This document shows positions 16,740 through 25,690 of a stretch of DNA of 64,000 nt, in pieces. Position 1 is the first letter of the stretch. Each line of letters starts with the position of its first letter. The stretch is from JBARDN01 sp050736695 (GTDB taxonomy: Bacteria; Desulfobacterota; Binatia; Binatales; Binataceae): contig JBOHWH010000135.1 of assembly GCA_050736695.1 (NCBI GenBank), forward strand, positions 1 through 64,000, given 5' to 3'. The position numbers and the translations under genes were made by a program. The notes below the pieces were generated by a model that worked only from the letters and a program-made list of their open reading frames with translations, had not been told where the DNA came from and ran no database searches.

Positions 16740-17246
16740 GTGCGGCTGGTGATCCTGTTTGCGACTCTCACCTACCTCGCGCTCGCCTTTGAGACCTCGG
16801 TGCCGTACTGGATTCAGACCCGGGTTCTTATTCCCAACCTAATCGTGATCCTCGCCGTGGACTTGGGCCTGCGTAATCATGGCGTCGTTCCGGCGATTTT
16901 GGCCTTTGGGATGGGCTATGCGACCGACGCGTTTTCGGGCTCGACGCTCGGCGTCAACGCGTTCCTGATCACGATGGTGTTTTTGCTGACCTATGAAACC
17001 TCGAGCCGGCTACTGGTAACCAACGCGGCGGTTGGGGCGACTTTTGTATTTCTGGGCGTGATCGCAACCTCGATTGGCGCTCTGGTGCTGGCCAACGGCG
17101 CGGCAGGATTTGCCGCGGCGGGACCGATGTTCCCCTCAATCGCATTGCAGGCGGCGATTTCGGCGCTGATCGCGCCGATTGTCTTCGCACTTATCGCGTT
17201 GCTCAAGCGGGCCGCAGGATTGCCTGTCGCTCTCGCGCGTGAATAG
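16740..17246 (+). CDS. mreD: Rod shape-determining protein MreD
   Basis: This 168-residue integral membrane protein has five or six hydrophobic helices, including LVILFATLTYLALAFET and VTNAAVGATFVFLGVIATSIG. The segment AFGMGYATDAFSGSTLGVNAFL is characteristic of MreD, which completes the inner-membrane part of the elongasome. The start is GTG 16740, five bases after the mreC stop. Confidence 0.94.
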   Translation: MRLVILFATLTYLALAFETSVPYWIQTRVLIPNLIVILAVDLGLRNHGVVPAILAFGMGYATDAFSGSTLGVNAFLITMVFLLTYETSSRLLVTNAAVGATFVFLGVIATSIGALVLANGAAGFAAAGPMFPSIALQAAISALIAPIVFALIALLKRAAGLPVALARE

Positions 17247-17268
17247 ATAGATACACAGGAACCCTTCC

Positions 17269-19215
17269 GTGGCGAAGTTCCGCCCGAAATCACGAAATCG
17301 TCCGATCCCGAAGCTTGAGCCCCGGGTCGCCGCGCTGACGGCACTGATGGCGATCGTGTTCGCGATCGTCGGCGCGCGGCTCTACTACTTGCAGGTAATC
17401 CATCACTCCGAGCTCGCACAACTGGCGGATCGCAACCGGATTCGAATCCGGCGCGTGCCCGCGCCACGCGGATTGGTCTTCGACCGGCGTCATCGCCCGC
17501 TGGTCGATACGCGGCCAACTTTCGACGCCGAGCTGGTGCCTGAAGATTCGGACAATCTGTCCGCGACCATTGAAAAGCTCGAGCAATATCTCTCGGTGAC
17601 CGGGGTCGCCGACAAGATCGCCTCGGCCGAGGAAGAAGGCCGTCCGCCTTACGAACCGGTGATCGTCGCCGAACGTCTGGATTGGCAGCAAGTCGTAGCA
17701 CTCGAAACGCATCAGTTGGAGCTTCCCGGCGTTAGCCTGGAAATCACGCCCGGACGGCACTACCTCTACGGCAATCTGGCTGCTCATCTGCTCGGCTACG
17801 TGGGTGAGGTCAGCGTTGACGATCTGCGCAAGCTCGCCGCGTATCACATGGGCGACGAGATCGGAAAATTCGGCCTCGAACGCGGATTTGAACCATACCT
17901 GCGCGGCGTGGCGGGAGGCCAGGAAGTGGAAGTCGATGCGGTCGGCCGGCGCTTGCGCGTGCTCAAGGAAATTCCCGACACTCCCGGCGATAGCGTCGTG
18001 CTGACTATCGATCTCGACGTGCAACAGGCCGCGGAGCAGGCGCTGGAAGGCAAGAACGGAGCGCTGGTCGCGCTCGATCCGAATAACGGCGACATCATCG
18101 CGATGGTATCCCATCCGGCCTTCGATCCTGACGTGTTCGGCGCTGGAGTTAAGCCCGCGCAGTGGCGCGCACTGATGACCGACCCGAATCATCCGCTCGA
18201 GGATCGCGCGATCCAGGGAACCTACGCGCCGGGCTCGACCTTCAAGATTGTCGATTCGATCGCGGGCCTGCAGGAAGGCACGCTCACCGAAGACACGGTT
18301 TACGACTGCCACGGCGGCCTATGGTTCGGTGGACGCGAGTATCACTGCTGGCGCAAGCAGGGCCACGGCGCGATCGAGCTGCATGCCGCTATCGTGCGTT
18401 CTTGCGATGTCTACTTTTACAACGTCGGAGAGCATCTCGGAATCGACAAGCTCGCGCACTGGGCCGGCTTGCTCGGCTTCGGCGTGAAATCCGGCATCGG
18501 GCTGGCTAACGAGAAACCGGGCCTGATGCCGTCCTCGATGTGGAAAGAGAAGCGCTATCACGAACGATGGTACCCGGCCGAAACGCTCTCAGTCGCGATC
18601 GGACAGGGTTACGTGGCCGCCACTCCGCTGCAACTCGCGCAGCTTGCGGCGGAGGTCGCAAACGGTGGTACTCGCTACCGGCCGCAGTTCGTCAAGGAAG
18701 TCGAAGGACTCGACGGCAGCGTCACCCAGGCCTATCCACCGATCATCGAGCAGCGGATCCCGATCTCGCCCGATAATCTCGAAATAGTGAGAGATGCGAT
18801 GGCCGACGTGGTCAACGGCCCCGGCGGCACCGGCCACAAGGCGGCGCTGGACGGAATCACGGTATGCGGCAAGAGCGGAACCGCGCAGGTCGTCGGCGAC
18901 AAGGGCAGCCTGACCGCGGGTGAAGACGAAGCCAAAATGCCCGAGAAGTTCCGCGACAACGCATGGTTCATCGCATTCGCGCCCAAGGAGCATCCGCAGA
19001 TCGCCGTCGCCTGCCTGATCGAACATGGCGGCCATGGCGGCAGCGCGGCCGCGCCGGAAATCGCGGCGGTGATGAAACGCTTCTTTCAACTCTATCCGCC
19101 GCCCGCGGCACCCGACTTGGCGCGCGGCGATGATCGCGCACCCAAGACCGCGATCGAGCGCGTGTTGACCAACGATTCCGCCGAAGAATCGGCCGACGCC
19201 CGCGACGAACACTAG
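17269..19215 (+). CDS. mrdA: Penicillin-binding protein 2, peptidoglycan transpeptidase
   Basis: This 648-residue class B PBP cross-links lateral-wall peptidoglycan. It has an N-terminal anchor (about 20-40), a pedestal domain with RVPAPRGLVFDRRHRPL, and a transpeptidase domain with the Ser-x-x-Lys active site in APGSTFKIVDS (Ser about 323), the second motif in SCDVYFYNVG, and KSGTAQ near 534. All catalytic motifs are intact. It starts at GTG 17269 behind mreD and works with RodA encoded next. Confidence 0.97.
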   Translation: MAKFRPKSRNRPIPKLEPRVAALTALMAIVFAIVGARLYYLQVIHHSELAQLADRNRIRIRRVPAPRGLVFDRRHRPLVDTRPTFDAELVPEDSDNLSATIEKLEQYLSVTGVADKIASAEEEGRPPYEPVIVAERLDWQQVVALETHQLELPGVSLEITPGRHYLYGNLAAHLLGYVGEVSVDDLRKLAAYHMGDEIGKFGLERGFEPYLRGVAGGQEVEVDAVGRRLRVLKEIPDTPGDSVVLTIDLDVQQAAEQALEGKNGALVALDPNNGDIIAMVSHPAFDPDVFGAGVKPAQWRALMTDPNHPLEDRAIQGTYAPGSTFKIVDSIAGLQEGTLTEDTVYDCHGGLWFGGREYHCWRKQGHGAIELHAAIVRSCDVYFYNVGEHLGIDKLAHWAGLLGFGVKSGIGLANEKPGLMPSSMWKEKRYHERWYPAETLSVAIGQGYVAATPLQLAQLAAEVANGGTRYRPQFVKEVEGLDGSVTQAYPPIIEQRIPISPDNLEIVRDAMADVVNGPGGTGHKAALDGITVCGKSGTAQVVGDKGSLTAGEDEAKMPEKFRDNAWFIAFAPKEHPQIAVACLIEHGGHGGSAAAPEIAAVMKRFFQLYPPPAAPDLARGDDRAPKTAIERVLTNDSAEESADARDEH

Positions 19216-19219
19216 ACCC

Positions 19220-20326
19220 GTGGCTTCGATCGACCGCCGTCTCGTTCTGCATTTCGATTGGACTGTCTTCTGGCTGGTGATGGCGCTGGCGGCGGTAGGG
19301 CTGCTGAGCGTGATGAGCGCGTCGTACGCCGGTCCGCACAAGCACCTCGATCCGCTGGTTATCCGGCAGATGATTTGGATCGCGGTCGGGGTCGTGATTT
19401 TGATTGCGGCGGTGCTGTTCGATTATCGCGCGCTCCAAACCTACGCGTATCCGATCTATGTGATCGCGATCGGCCTGCTCATCGCGGTCCAGGTAATCGG
19501 ACATTCGACCGGCGGATCGCGGCGCTGGATCAACCTCGGCTTCTTTCATCTCGAACCTTCCGAGTTCGCGAAGCTCGCGGTCGTGTTCGTGCTGGTCCGG
19601 TATTTTCGAGAAGAGCCACCCAAAGGCGGATGGAGCCTGCGCCAGATGATCATACCGGCCCTGTTGGTTGCGGTGCCTGTCGTACTGGTGCTCAAGCAAC
19701 CCGATCTTGGAACCGGGCTTATTCTCGCGCTCATCACGGTGACGCTGGTGTTCGTCAGCGGACTCAACTGGCGCATGATGCTGGTGCTGGCGCTGGCGGC
19801 GATGTGCGCCGCTCCGCTGAGTTGGCATTACCTGAAGCCCTACCAGCGCCAGCGCCTGGTCAGCTTTATCAATCCGCAGGCCGATCCGCTTGGCTCCGGC
19901 TATCACATTATCCAGAGCGAAATCGCGATCGGCGCGGGCGGCCCGACCGGCAAAGGTTTTCTGAAGGGCACTCAGGCGCGGTTGAATTTTCTGCCCGAGC
20001 AGAGCACCGATTTTATCTTCGCAGTCTTCGCCGAAGAGTTTGGGCTGACCGGCACACTCACGCTGCTAATGATCTACGCGGCGCTGATTTTACGCGGCGC
20101 GTGGATCGCGCGTCACGCCAGAGATCGGTTCGGTTCGTTACTGGCAATAGGATTAATCGCAATCGTCTTCTGGCAGGTCGCTATAAATATCGGGATGGCA
20201 ACCGGGATGCTCCCGGTAGTCGGAATCACGCTGCCGATGGTAAGTTATGGCGGCTCGTCGCTGATTTTAATGATGGGCGCGATGGGCCTGCTGATCAGCA
20301 TTAATACGCGCAGATTTTTGTTCTGA
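19220..20326 (+). CDS. rodA: SEDS glycosyltransferase RodA
   Basis: This 368-residue polytopic membrane protein polymerises lipid II into glycan strands together with PBP2. It has about ten hydrophobic helices. Signature regions are GGSRRWINLGFFHLEPSEFAKLA, KQPDLGTGLILA, and TDFIFAVFAEEFGLTG, with the Asp essential in SEDS proteins, and PMVSYGGSSL near the end. The start is GTG 19220, four bases after mrdA. It is the last gene of the elongation operon. Confidence 0.97.
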   Translation: MASIDRRLVLHFDWTVFWLVMALAAVGLLSVMSASYAGPHKHLDPLVIRQMIWIAVGVVILIAAVLFDYRALQTYAYPIYVIAIGLLIAVQVIGHSTGGSRRWINLGFFHLEPSEFAKLAVVFVLVRYFREEPPKGGWSLRQMIIPALLVAVPVVLVLKQPDLGTGLILALITVTLVFVSGLNWRMMLVLALAAMCAAPLSWHYLKPYQRQRLVSFINPQADPLGSGYHIIQSEIAIGAGGPTGKGFLKGTQARLNFLPEQSTDFIFAVFAEEFGLTGTLTLLMIYAALILRGAWIARHARDRFGSLLAIGLIAIVFWQVAINIGMATGMLPVVGITLPMVSYGGSSLILMMGAMGLLISINTRRFLF

Positions 20327-20357
20327 GTCGCGGCTTCGAGGGGGAAGACTTCGCGCG

Positions 20358-20987
20358 ATGGGCTGGCAAATCTGGATTCTGTTCGCCGCTACCGAAACGG
20401 CCCTGTCGCTGACTCCCGGGCCGGCGGTGCTGCTGGTGTTGTCGCAGGGGCTATCGCGGGGGCGCGTCGTCGCACTTTGGTCGGCGCTCGGGATCCTTGC
20501 CGCGAACGCGCTTTACTTCATCCTGTCGGCGACCAGCCTCGCCGCGATCCTGGTCTCGTCGTTCGATCTGTTTCAGATGATCAAGTGGATCGGCGCGGCG
20601 TACCTGGTATGGCTCGGTCTGCGCACCTTTTTTGGCAAATCGCCCGCCCTATCGGTTCAAGCGGAAGGGCACGCGGCGGCGCCCGCGCATCGTACGTTCA
20701 CCGGTGGCTTCGTTCTGCAAGCATCGAACCCAAAGACGCTGATCTTCTTTACCTCGATTCTTCCGCAATTCGTAAATCCGCACGCACATGTTGCGATGCA
20801 GATCGCGATCCTCGGCGTGACCAGCGTCGTGATCGAGTTCTTTGTGCTGCTCGGCTATGGAAGCTTCGCCGGCGGCGTATCGCGATTCGCCGTCAGGCCG
20901 CGCTTCGCCCGGGTGGCCGACCGCTTGGCGGGCACGATGCTCGTAACGGCAGGAATCGGAATCGCAGCAATCCGCCGCGAAGCATAG
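20358..20987 (+). CDS. LysE/RhtB family transporter
   Basis: This 209-residue membrane exporter belongs to the LysE superfamily. The start WILFAATETALSLTPGPAVLLVLSQGLSRG includes the conserved TPGP motif, and about six hydrophobic helices follow; FTGGFVLQASNPKTLIFFTSILPQF is the second family signature. It probably exports an amino acid or related small compound. It follows rodA by 31 bases but belongs to another pathway, so co-transcription would be incidental. Confidence 0.9.
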   Translation: MGWQIWILFAATETALSLTPGPAVLLVLSQGLSRGRVVALWSALGILAANALYFILSATSLAAILVSSFDLFQMIKWIGAAYLVWLGLRTFFGKSPALSVQAEGHAAAPAHRTFTGGFVLQASNPKTLIFFTSILPQFVNPHAHVAMQIAILGVTSVVIEFFVLLGYGSFAGGVSRFAVRPRFARVADRLAGTMLVTAGIGIAAIRREA

Positions 20988-21016
20988 GGTCCAAGCACAA
21001 CTCTCGCTCGATTCGG

Positions 21017-22096
21017 TTAACCGCTCGGTTCGTCATCCGAGTCCTCGAAGCCTGGCGGCAGAGCGTGCTCCCGGTTCGCGCTCGATCGGCGCGCACCCAG
21101 GCGTTCGATCAGGCCCCTTCTCATGGATTTGAGTTCCACTGGAAGTTCTTCGATGACTTCTTCATCAAAGCTAAGATTCAAATAATCGGCGGCAAGACTC
21201 GCGACGGCTTCGCCCTGCCGGAAATCACGCTTCCGCTTGATCGGATCTCGCGTTGGCTGCAGCGATAGCCACAGCTTGTGCAGCGCAAACACGCGAGAAT
21301 CAGGAACAATGAATCGTACCGGGTAACCATTTTCCGCGATAACGATCTGAGTCATTTTGGGCGCGGATGCCAGCCACTCCAAACCCCGCAATGGCTCCGC
21401 GATTAGATCTTCTCGGCGGCCCAGGCTCGTGAGTACCCTGTGATCGGTGAAGGGTGCGCGAATCAGATCGACCATGAAGCCCTTGCTGTTGACGGCGCGG
21501 AATGATCGCTGCCGGGCGAGCCGGAAACTCTTGTCGATCCTTTGAATGAGCCCCAGCAGTCCGGCATTGCGGATCTCTCCAGCGATCTCCAGATCGCCTT
21601 TGCCGCCGAGCAGAGTGTCGAGATCGTTGGTTTGTAGCAGGCCTGCTTTGAGATGGACCCCGGATGCCATCTCGTACGCATAAATCGCATGACTACCGAG
21701 AACGACTAGATGACTGCCGAGCAGTCCGTGGAAGTCGAGCAGTCGTACTATATCGGCGGCGATCCTCGGAACGCGATTGACTCCAGCAGCGACGCAAAAC
21801 TTGGCGCGCGCGGCGATCTCTGCCGCGAGTCCTTTGAGTTGCTCCTTGAGTTGCGCCTTCCTTTCTGTGAATTCACGATGGCGCGCCTCGGTTTCCTCGG
21901 ACTGGGGACCGAGGGACTGCTGATGTCCCACGCGATCGAGCGTCCTTATGAGATATTTCTTGTGACCAACGGTCTTCCAGTGGAGTCCGCCCCGGAACTC
22001 CTGAGATTCCTGGCGGAGGTCAAGGAAATGCTGATATAGCTGAACAGCATCGACCGCTATCCGCCTCTGCTCGGCACTCAATTCCGTTGCCTTCAT
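21017..22096 (-). CDS. GSU2403-type nucleotidyltransferase-fold protein
   Basis: This 359-residue protein resembles the NTP_transf_8 family. An N-terminal helical part (about 1-115) precedes a nucleotidyltransferase-like core: VVLGSHAIYAYE, then LQTNDLDTLLGG with the D-x-D metal site, then SKGFMVDLIRAP. The C-terminus is helical and charged. The start is ATG 22096, with GGAAAG eight bases upstream. Proteins of this fold can act as toxins of AbiE-like pairs, but no antitoxin gene is seen here. Three TTGAAAGGAAA boxes lie upstream. Confidence 0.75.
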   Translation of the reverse strand: MKATELSAEQRRIAVDAVQLYQHFLDLRQESQEFRGGLHWKTVGHKKYLIRTLDRVGHQQSLGPQSEETEARHREFTERKAQLKEQLKGLAAEIAARAKFCVAAGVNRVPRIAADIVRLLDFHGLLGSHLVVLGSHAIYAYEMASGVHLKAGLLQTNDLDTLLGGKGDLEIAGEIRNAGLLGLIQRIDKSFRLARQRSFRAVNSKGFMVDLIRAPFTDHRVLTSLGRREDLIAEPLRGLEWLASAPKMTQIVIAENGYPVRFIVPDSRVFALHKLWLSLQPTRDPIKRKRDFRQGEAVASLAADYLNLSFDEEVIEELPVELKSMRRGLIERLGARRSSANREHALPPGFEDSDDEPSG

Positions 22097-22100
22097 CAGC

Positions 22101-22231
22101 TTTCCTTTCAATATGGTTATTATGCAAATTTGAAAGGAAATGCAAGAAACAACAAGCTATATTTGCTGTTTAATGATGGCAAAAAACGCTGTTTCCTTGC
22201 AATGTTCAGGCTGTTGAGAATTGAAAGGAAA
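22101..22231 (-). promoter_or_regulatory. Three TTGAAAGGAAA boxes upstream of the NTase gene
   Basis: An 11-base word occurs at 22101-22111 (reverse), 22130-22140 (forward) and 22221-22231 (forward). The first two form a perfect inverted repeat with an 18-base spacer that overlaps the start region of the nucleotidyltransferase gene. The surrounding DNA is notably AT-rich. This looks like an operator for autoregulation or another repressor site. Confidence 0.6.
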
Positions 22232-22367
22232 GAGATCCCACCCACGTTTGACGAACCGCGAAACTCAAATTCTGGAGGCTTAGTCGTCCAGTTCAAGGCG
22301 CATCGATTGCACGCGCCCGCATGATATATTCGCTACTAATCACGCATCCCTTTGCGAGGATATCGTA

Positions 22368-22616
22368 ATGGCGCGCTCGTCCAAGAAGTTCACCGACCCC
22401 ACCGATATCGCAATCATCGAAATTCATCGCCGCTTCGTCGAGGTGATGGAATCGGTGCGTCTCGAAACCATCAGCCCCGAAATGAAGGTGCGCTATCTGA
22501 AGGTGATGACCGACCTGACCGAAAAACTCGCGATTCCCGCCAAGCCCCTGTCCGAAGTCCTGGGCGAGATCATGGCCGAAGCAGGCCCGATCATATTCCA
22601 GGCGATGCAGCGATAG
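22368..22616 (+). CDS. Small hypothetical protein
   Basis: This 82-residue soluble protein is probably helical throughout (IIEIHRRFVEVMESVRLE and VRYLKVMTDLTEKLAIP). No family is recognised. The ATG at 22368 follows GAGGATATC with reasonable spacing. GC-rich third positions support coding. It stands between the AT-rich nucleotidyltransferase upstream region and two lipoprotein genes. Confidence 0.6.
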   Translation: MARSSKKFTDPTDIAIIEIHRRFVEVMESVRLETISPEMKVRYLKVMTDLTEKLAIPAKPLSEVLGEIMAEAGPIIFQAMQR

Positions 22617-22876
22617 CCGACGCGGCGCTGCCGTGCCTAAACGTATCGTCATCATTTGATGTGAAACGCCCGGATGCACGATTGCGTCGAATCGATGTGA
22701 CGATCTCGCAAATCGAACCTCGGCGTCCGCGTGCCAATACTTACGCCGCATTCATCGGAGCGCCGGATTCTTCAGGATCCGCGATAGGACGAGCGCCGAA
22801 GCGCGATGGCACGATCGTCGCTCTCAAAAAAAGCGGAAGACCAGCTTCCATTGAAAGTGATAGGAGCGATACGACA

Positions 22877-23215
22877 ATGGCCCGCACCGGAGAGTTTTCA
22901 AATTCAGCCGCATCGGGGCCGGACGAGTTCCAGATGCGATGGCCCGCAGTCCTGATATTTCTGGTCGGCGTCGCCGCGATCCTGTCGCTGGGCGGCTGCG
23001 CCGCCTTCAATCCGCAGGGCGCCGCACAGCAGGCCACGCCGACATACTACGACGGCCAGCAATACAGCCAGCTCAGCCCCGAGCAGAAGATGCAGCTCGA
23101 AGACCATCTCTCCAACCAGAGCAATCAAGCCTGGCGCACCACCGCCTCAGTCGCGGGCGGACTCGGCACGCTGACGCAAGGCACAGGCGTCCTGCTCTGG
23201 GCGGTCAAGCGATGA
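22877..23215 (+). CDS. Small lipoprotein, paralogue 1
   Basis: This 112-residue lipoprotein has a long hydrophobic signal (WPAVLIFLVGVAAILSLGG) with Cys in LGGCAAF as the lipidation site. The mature part is short: a flexible stretch, then QKMQLEDHLSNQSNQAWRTT and a glycine-rich hydrophobic end VAGGLGTLTQGTGVLL. The next gene encodes a close relative, so the pair is a tandem duplication. No known family is recognised. The glycine-rich helix could insert into a membrane. Confidence 0.75.
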   Translation: MARTGEFSNSAASGPDEFQMRWPAVLIFLVGVAAILSLGGCAAFNPQGAAQQATPTYYDGQQYSQLSPEQKMQLEDHLSNQSNQAWRTTASVAGGLGTLTQGTGVLLWAVKR

Positions 23216-23251
23216 CCTGACGGGATTTTGCTCATCGCGGGAGTGATTGCG

Positions 23252-23575
23252 ATGAAGCGCAAACAAAATCGAAACCTCCGCGCGACGCGCTGCCTGGCGC
23301 TCGCGCTTTTCTTTGCAATCCTAACCGGCGCCGCCGGATGCACCGCGATGTACCCGCAGACCGCCGCGCAGAACTACGCTCCGCTGTACTACGAAGGCGG
23401 CTACAACTCCCTATCCGCCCAGCAGAAGATGCATCTGGAGGACCATCTAACCAACCAGAGCAACCAAGCCTGGCGCACCACGGCCAAAGTAGCCGGCGGC
23501 CTCGGCCACCTAATGCAAGGCACCGGCTCCCTCCTCAGCGCAATCCGCGCGCACCCCGCGCGCCATCGGATATGA
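23252..23575 (+). CDS. Small lipoprotein, paralogue 2
   Basis: This 107-residue lipoprotein has the lipobox TGAAGC after a basic N-terminus and hydrophobic core. The mature part repeats the pattern of the upstream gene, QKMHLEDHLTNQSNQAWRTT followed by VAGGLGHLMQGTGSLL. The N-terminal signal and the tail have diverged. The two genes lie 36 bases apart on the same strand and are probably transcribed together. ATG 23252 is the natural start. Confidence 0.75.
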   Translation: MKRKQNRNLRATRCLALALFFAILTGAAGCTAMYPQTAAQNYAPLYYEGGYNSLSAQQKMHLEDHLTNQSNQAWRTTAKVAGGLGHLMQGTGSLLSAIRAHPARHRI

Positions 23576-23747
23576 GCGCAAGAAGTCCGATCAATTCGGC
23601 GGACGGAGGCTCTGCCATGATCCCCCGACCAGGGACGGGTTTGTGTTCCCCGACGGATCATAGGTGTACGTAGTGGCCGGCGGCGAGGTCGGCGCCGCCG
23701 CATTCACCAGCGCAATTGTCGAGCCGTGATCAGACGCACAAGAGCGG

Positions 23748-25106
23748 CTACCCCTCGAAGGCGTAGGCGTTTTCTTCGTGTTCCGTTAGGTCGAGGCCCA
23801 TGTACTGGCCTTCGTCGTTGACGCGGATTCCTACCAGCGCATCGGTCACCGTGAGCAGTATCGCGCTGCCGACGAATGAGAATGCAAGACTGGCGATGAC
23901 TGCGACCGCCTGCACTATAAGCTGATGCGGATTGCCGTGGAGGAGTCCGTTGGCGCCCGCGGCATTAACTGCGAGGCTCGCGAAAACTCCGGTCGCCAGC
24001 GCGCCCCAGATTCCGCCGACCATATGCACGCCCACCACGTCGAGCGCGTCGTCATAGCCGAAAAGCCTTTTCATCCGCACCGCGCCGAAGCATAGTCCTC
24101 CCGCCACCAGTCCGATGACTATTGCCGGCACCGGTCCGACGTAGCCTGACGCCGGCGTGATCGCTACCAGACCCGCGACCGCTCCCGAAGCCGCGCCAAG
24201 CGTGGTCGGCTTGCCCGCGACGATCCATTCGACTGCGACCCACGAAATCGTCGCCGCCGCCGCGCCGAGATGCGTCGCGACAAATGCCGACACCGCCAGT
24301 CCGTCGGCCGCGAGCGCGCTACCCGCGTTGAACCCGAACCATCCGACCCACAAAAGGCCGGCTCCGGTGAGGGTGAGCGTAAGATTATGCGGCGCCATGT
24401 GTTCCTTCAGGTATCCGCGCCGCTTGCCGACCAGCAGTGCGCCGGCCAGTGCCGCCGCTCCCGACGAGATATGGACAACCGTGCCGCCCGCGAAATCGAG
24501 CGCGCCCATCGCGTGAATCCATCCGTCGGAGCCCCACACCCAATGCGCCAGCGGATCGTAAATCAGCGTGGTCCATAGCAGGCTGAAAATCAAAAAGCCC
24601 TTGAACGTCATCCGCTCCGCGATCGCGCCGGTGATCAGCGCCGGAGTGATAATCGCGAACATGCATTGATAGATCATGTAGGCCTGATGCGGCACCGTCG
24701 CCGAGTACGCCGCATACGGCTGTGTCGCGCTGACGCCCGCAAGTCCGGCCCAGGTAAGCGCGCCGGCGAACGCGCTGCCGGGAGCAAACGCGATGCTGTA
24801 GCCGAAGAGCACCCACTGGATCGATACGACCGCGACGAGGAAGAAGCTCTGCATCAGCGTCGAGAGTACGTTTTTGCGCCGCACCATCCCGCCGTAGAAC
24901 AGCGCGAGGCCGGGAATCGTCATCATCAGGACCAGCACCGCCGAGAGCAGAACCCACGCGGTGTCGGCGCCGTCGATTTTCGGTGCGGCCGCTAGCTCGG
25001 CGTGCGCCGAGGACGCGCCAGCGATTATGAAAAATGCCGCGGCAGCGATTACGAGGAATGTGGTGAGAAGGACGGAACTACGCGCGAGCGCACCCCTGCG
25101 AGCCAT
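23748..25106 (-). CDS. amtB: Ammonium transporter
   Basis: This 452-residue channel conducts ammonium or ammonia across the inner membrane. An N-terminal signal sequence (LLTTFLVIAAAAFFIIAGASSAHA) precedes 11 membrane helices. LALFYGGMVRRKN, the region with WVWGSDGW and MGALDFAGGTVVHISSG, and VGVHMVGGIWGALATGVF, which carry the pore residues, are present. The end TEHEENAY is typical. No glnK gene lies next to it, which is unusual but not rare. Confidence 0.96.
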   Translation of the reverse strand: MARRGALARSSVLLTTFLVIAAAAFFIIAGASSAHAELAAAPKIDGADTAWVLLSAVLVLMMTIPGLALFYGGMVRRKNVLSTLMQSFFLVAVVSIQWVLFGYSIAFAPGSAFAGALTWAGLAGVSATQPYAAYSATVPHQAYMIYQCMFAIITPALITGAIAERMTFKGFLIFSLLWTTLIYDPLAHWVWGSDGWIHAMGALDFAGGTVVHISSGAAALAGALLVGKRRGYLKEHMAPHNLTLTLTGAGLLWVGWFGFNAGSALAADGLAVSAFVATHLGAAAATISWVAVEWIVAGKPTTLGAASGAVAGLVAITPASGYVGPVPAIVIGLVAGGLCFGAVRMKRLFGYDDALDVVGVHMVGGIWGALATGVFASLAVNAAGANGLLHGNPHQLIVQAVAVIASLAFSFVGSAILLTVTDALVGIRVNDEGQYMGLDLTEHEENAYAFEG

Positions 25107-25690
25107 CAGTAGGAGCCTCCGATTGTGGCGTCAAAGACGCCAGATACACCAATGCCGCCCGTTCGAGCAGCATCTGCCCAACGATTCGGCACTAACCCCT
25201 TCGCCAAATGCGATTTATGCCGTTGTGCAAGAGCAGGAGCAAAATCGATGCCTCTAAAGCCGTCGCTCCCGTCTCGGCGCCCGAGCGACGACCGCCGCGA
25301 CCGTAGTCGCGAAGGATTCCGGACGGGCATGCAGACACTCACGATTGCATACTCCGCCTTTGGGCGCCCAGCACCCTCTCGGCGTTCAGTTCCTCATTCG
25401 CGACGCGAGCAGTGCGGCGATGTGCAGGTAACGAGTAGACCCGAGGAGGAATCGCGATTGTGTGCACGGAACGCCCGGGATCCTTCGACTCCGGCCGAAA
25501 CGGCCGCCGCTCAGGATGACGCAATAGGAAGGCCGCGCCGGCCTGCTTCTGCCGTGCGAGAGCATACCCTGAGCCTGCCGAATGGAATCCCAGATTTCGA
25601 ATAAATTCAAAAGCCCTGAGGGAGACTAGAATCGAGAAGGTCGGAACGCGGACCTGTCGGATCTTACCTTGGGTTCTGACCTCAGCCTTC
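25107..25690. other. Long intergenic region with a REP-like unit
   Basis: No gene is supported. At 25474-25520 a sequence of the pattern ATCCTTCGACTCC, GGCCGAAACGGCC, GCTCAGGATGAC forms a hairpin around GGCCG-AAA-CGGCC. This kind of unit is often dispersed between genes in GC-rich genomes. The rest is featureless. Confidence 0.5.

Noticed and set aside
17290..18312. 340-codon open frame antisense to mrdA
   Set aside because: The sense strand carries all PBP2 motifs; the antisense frame has none.
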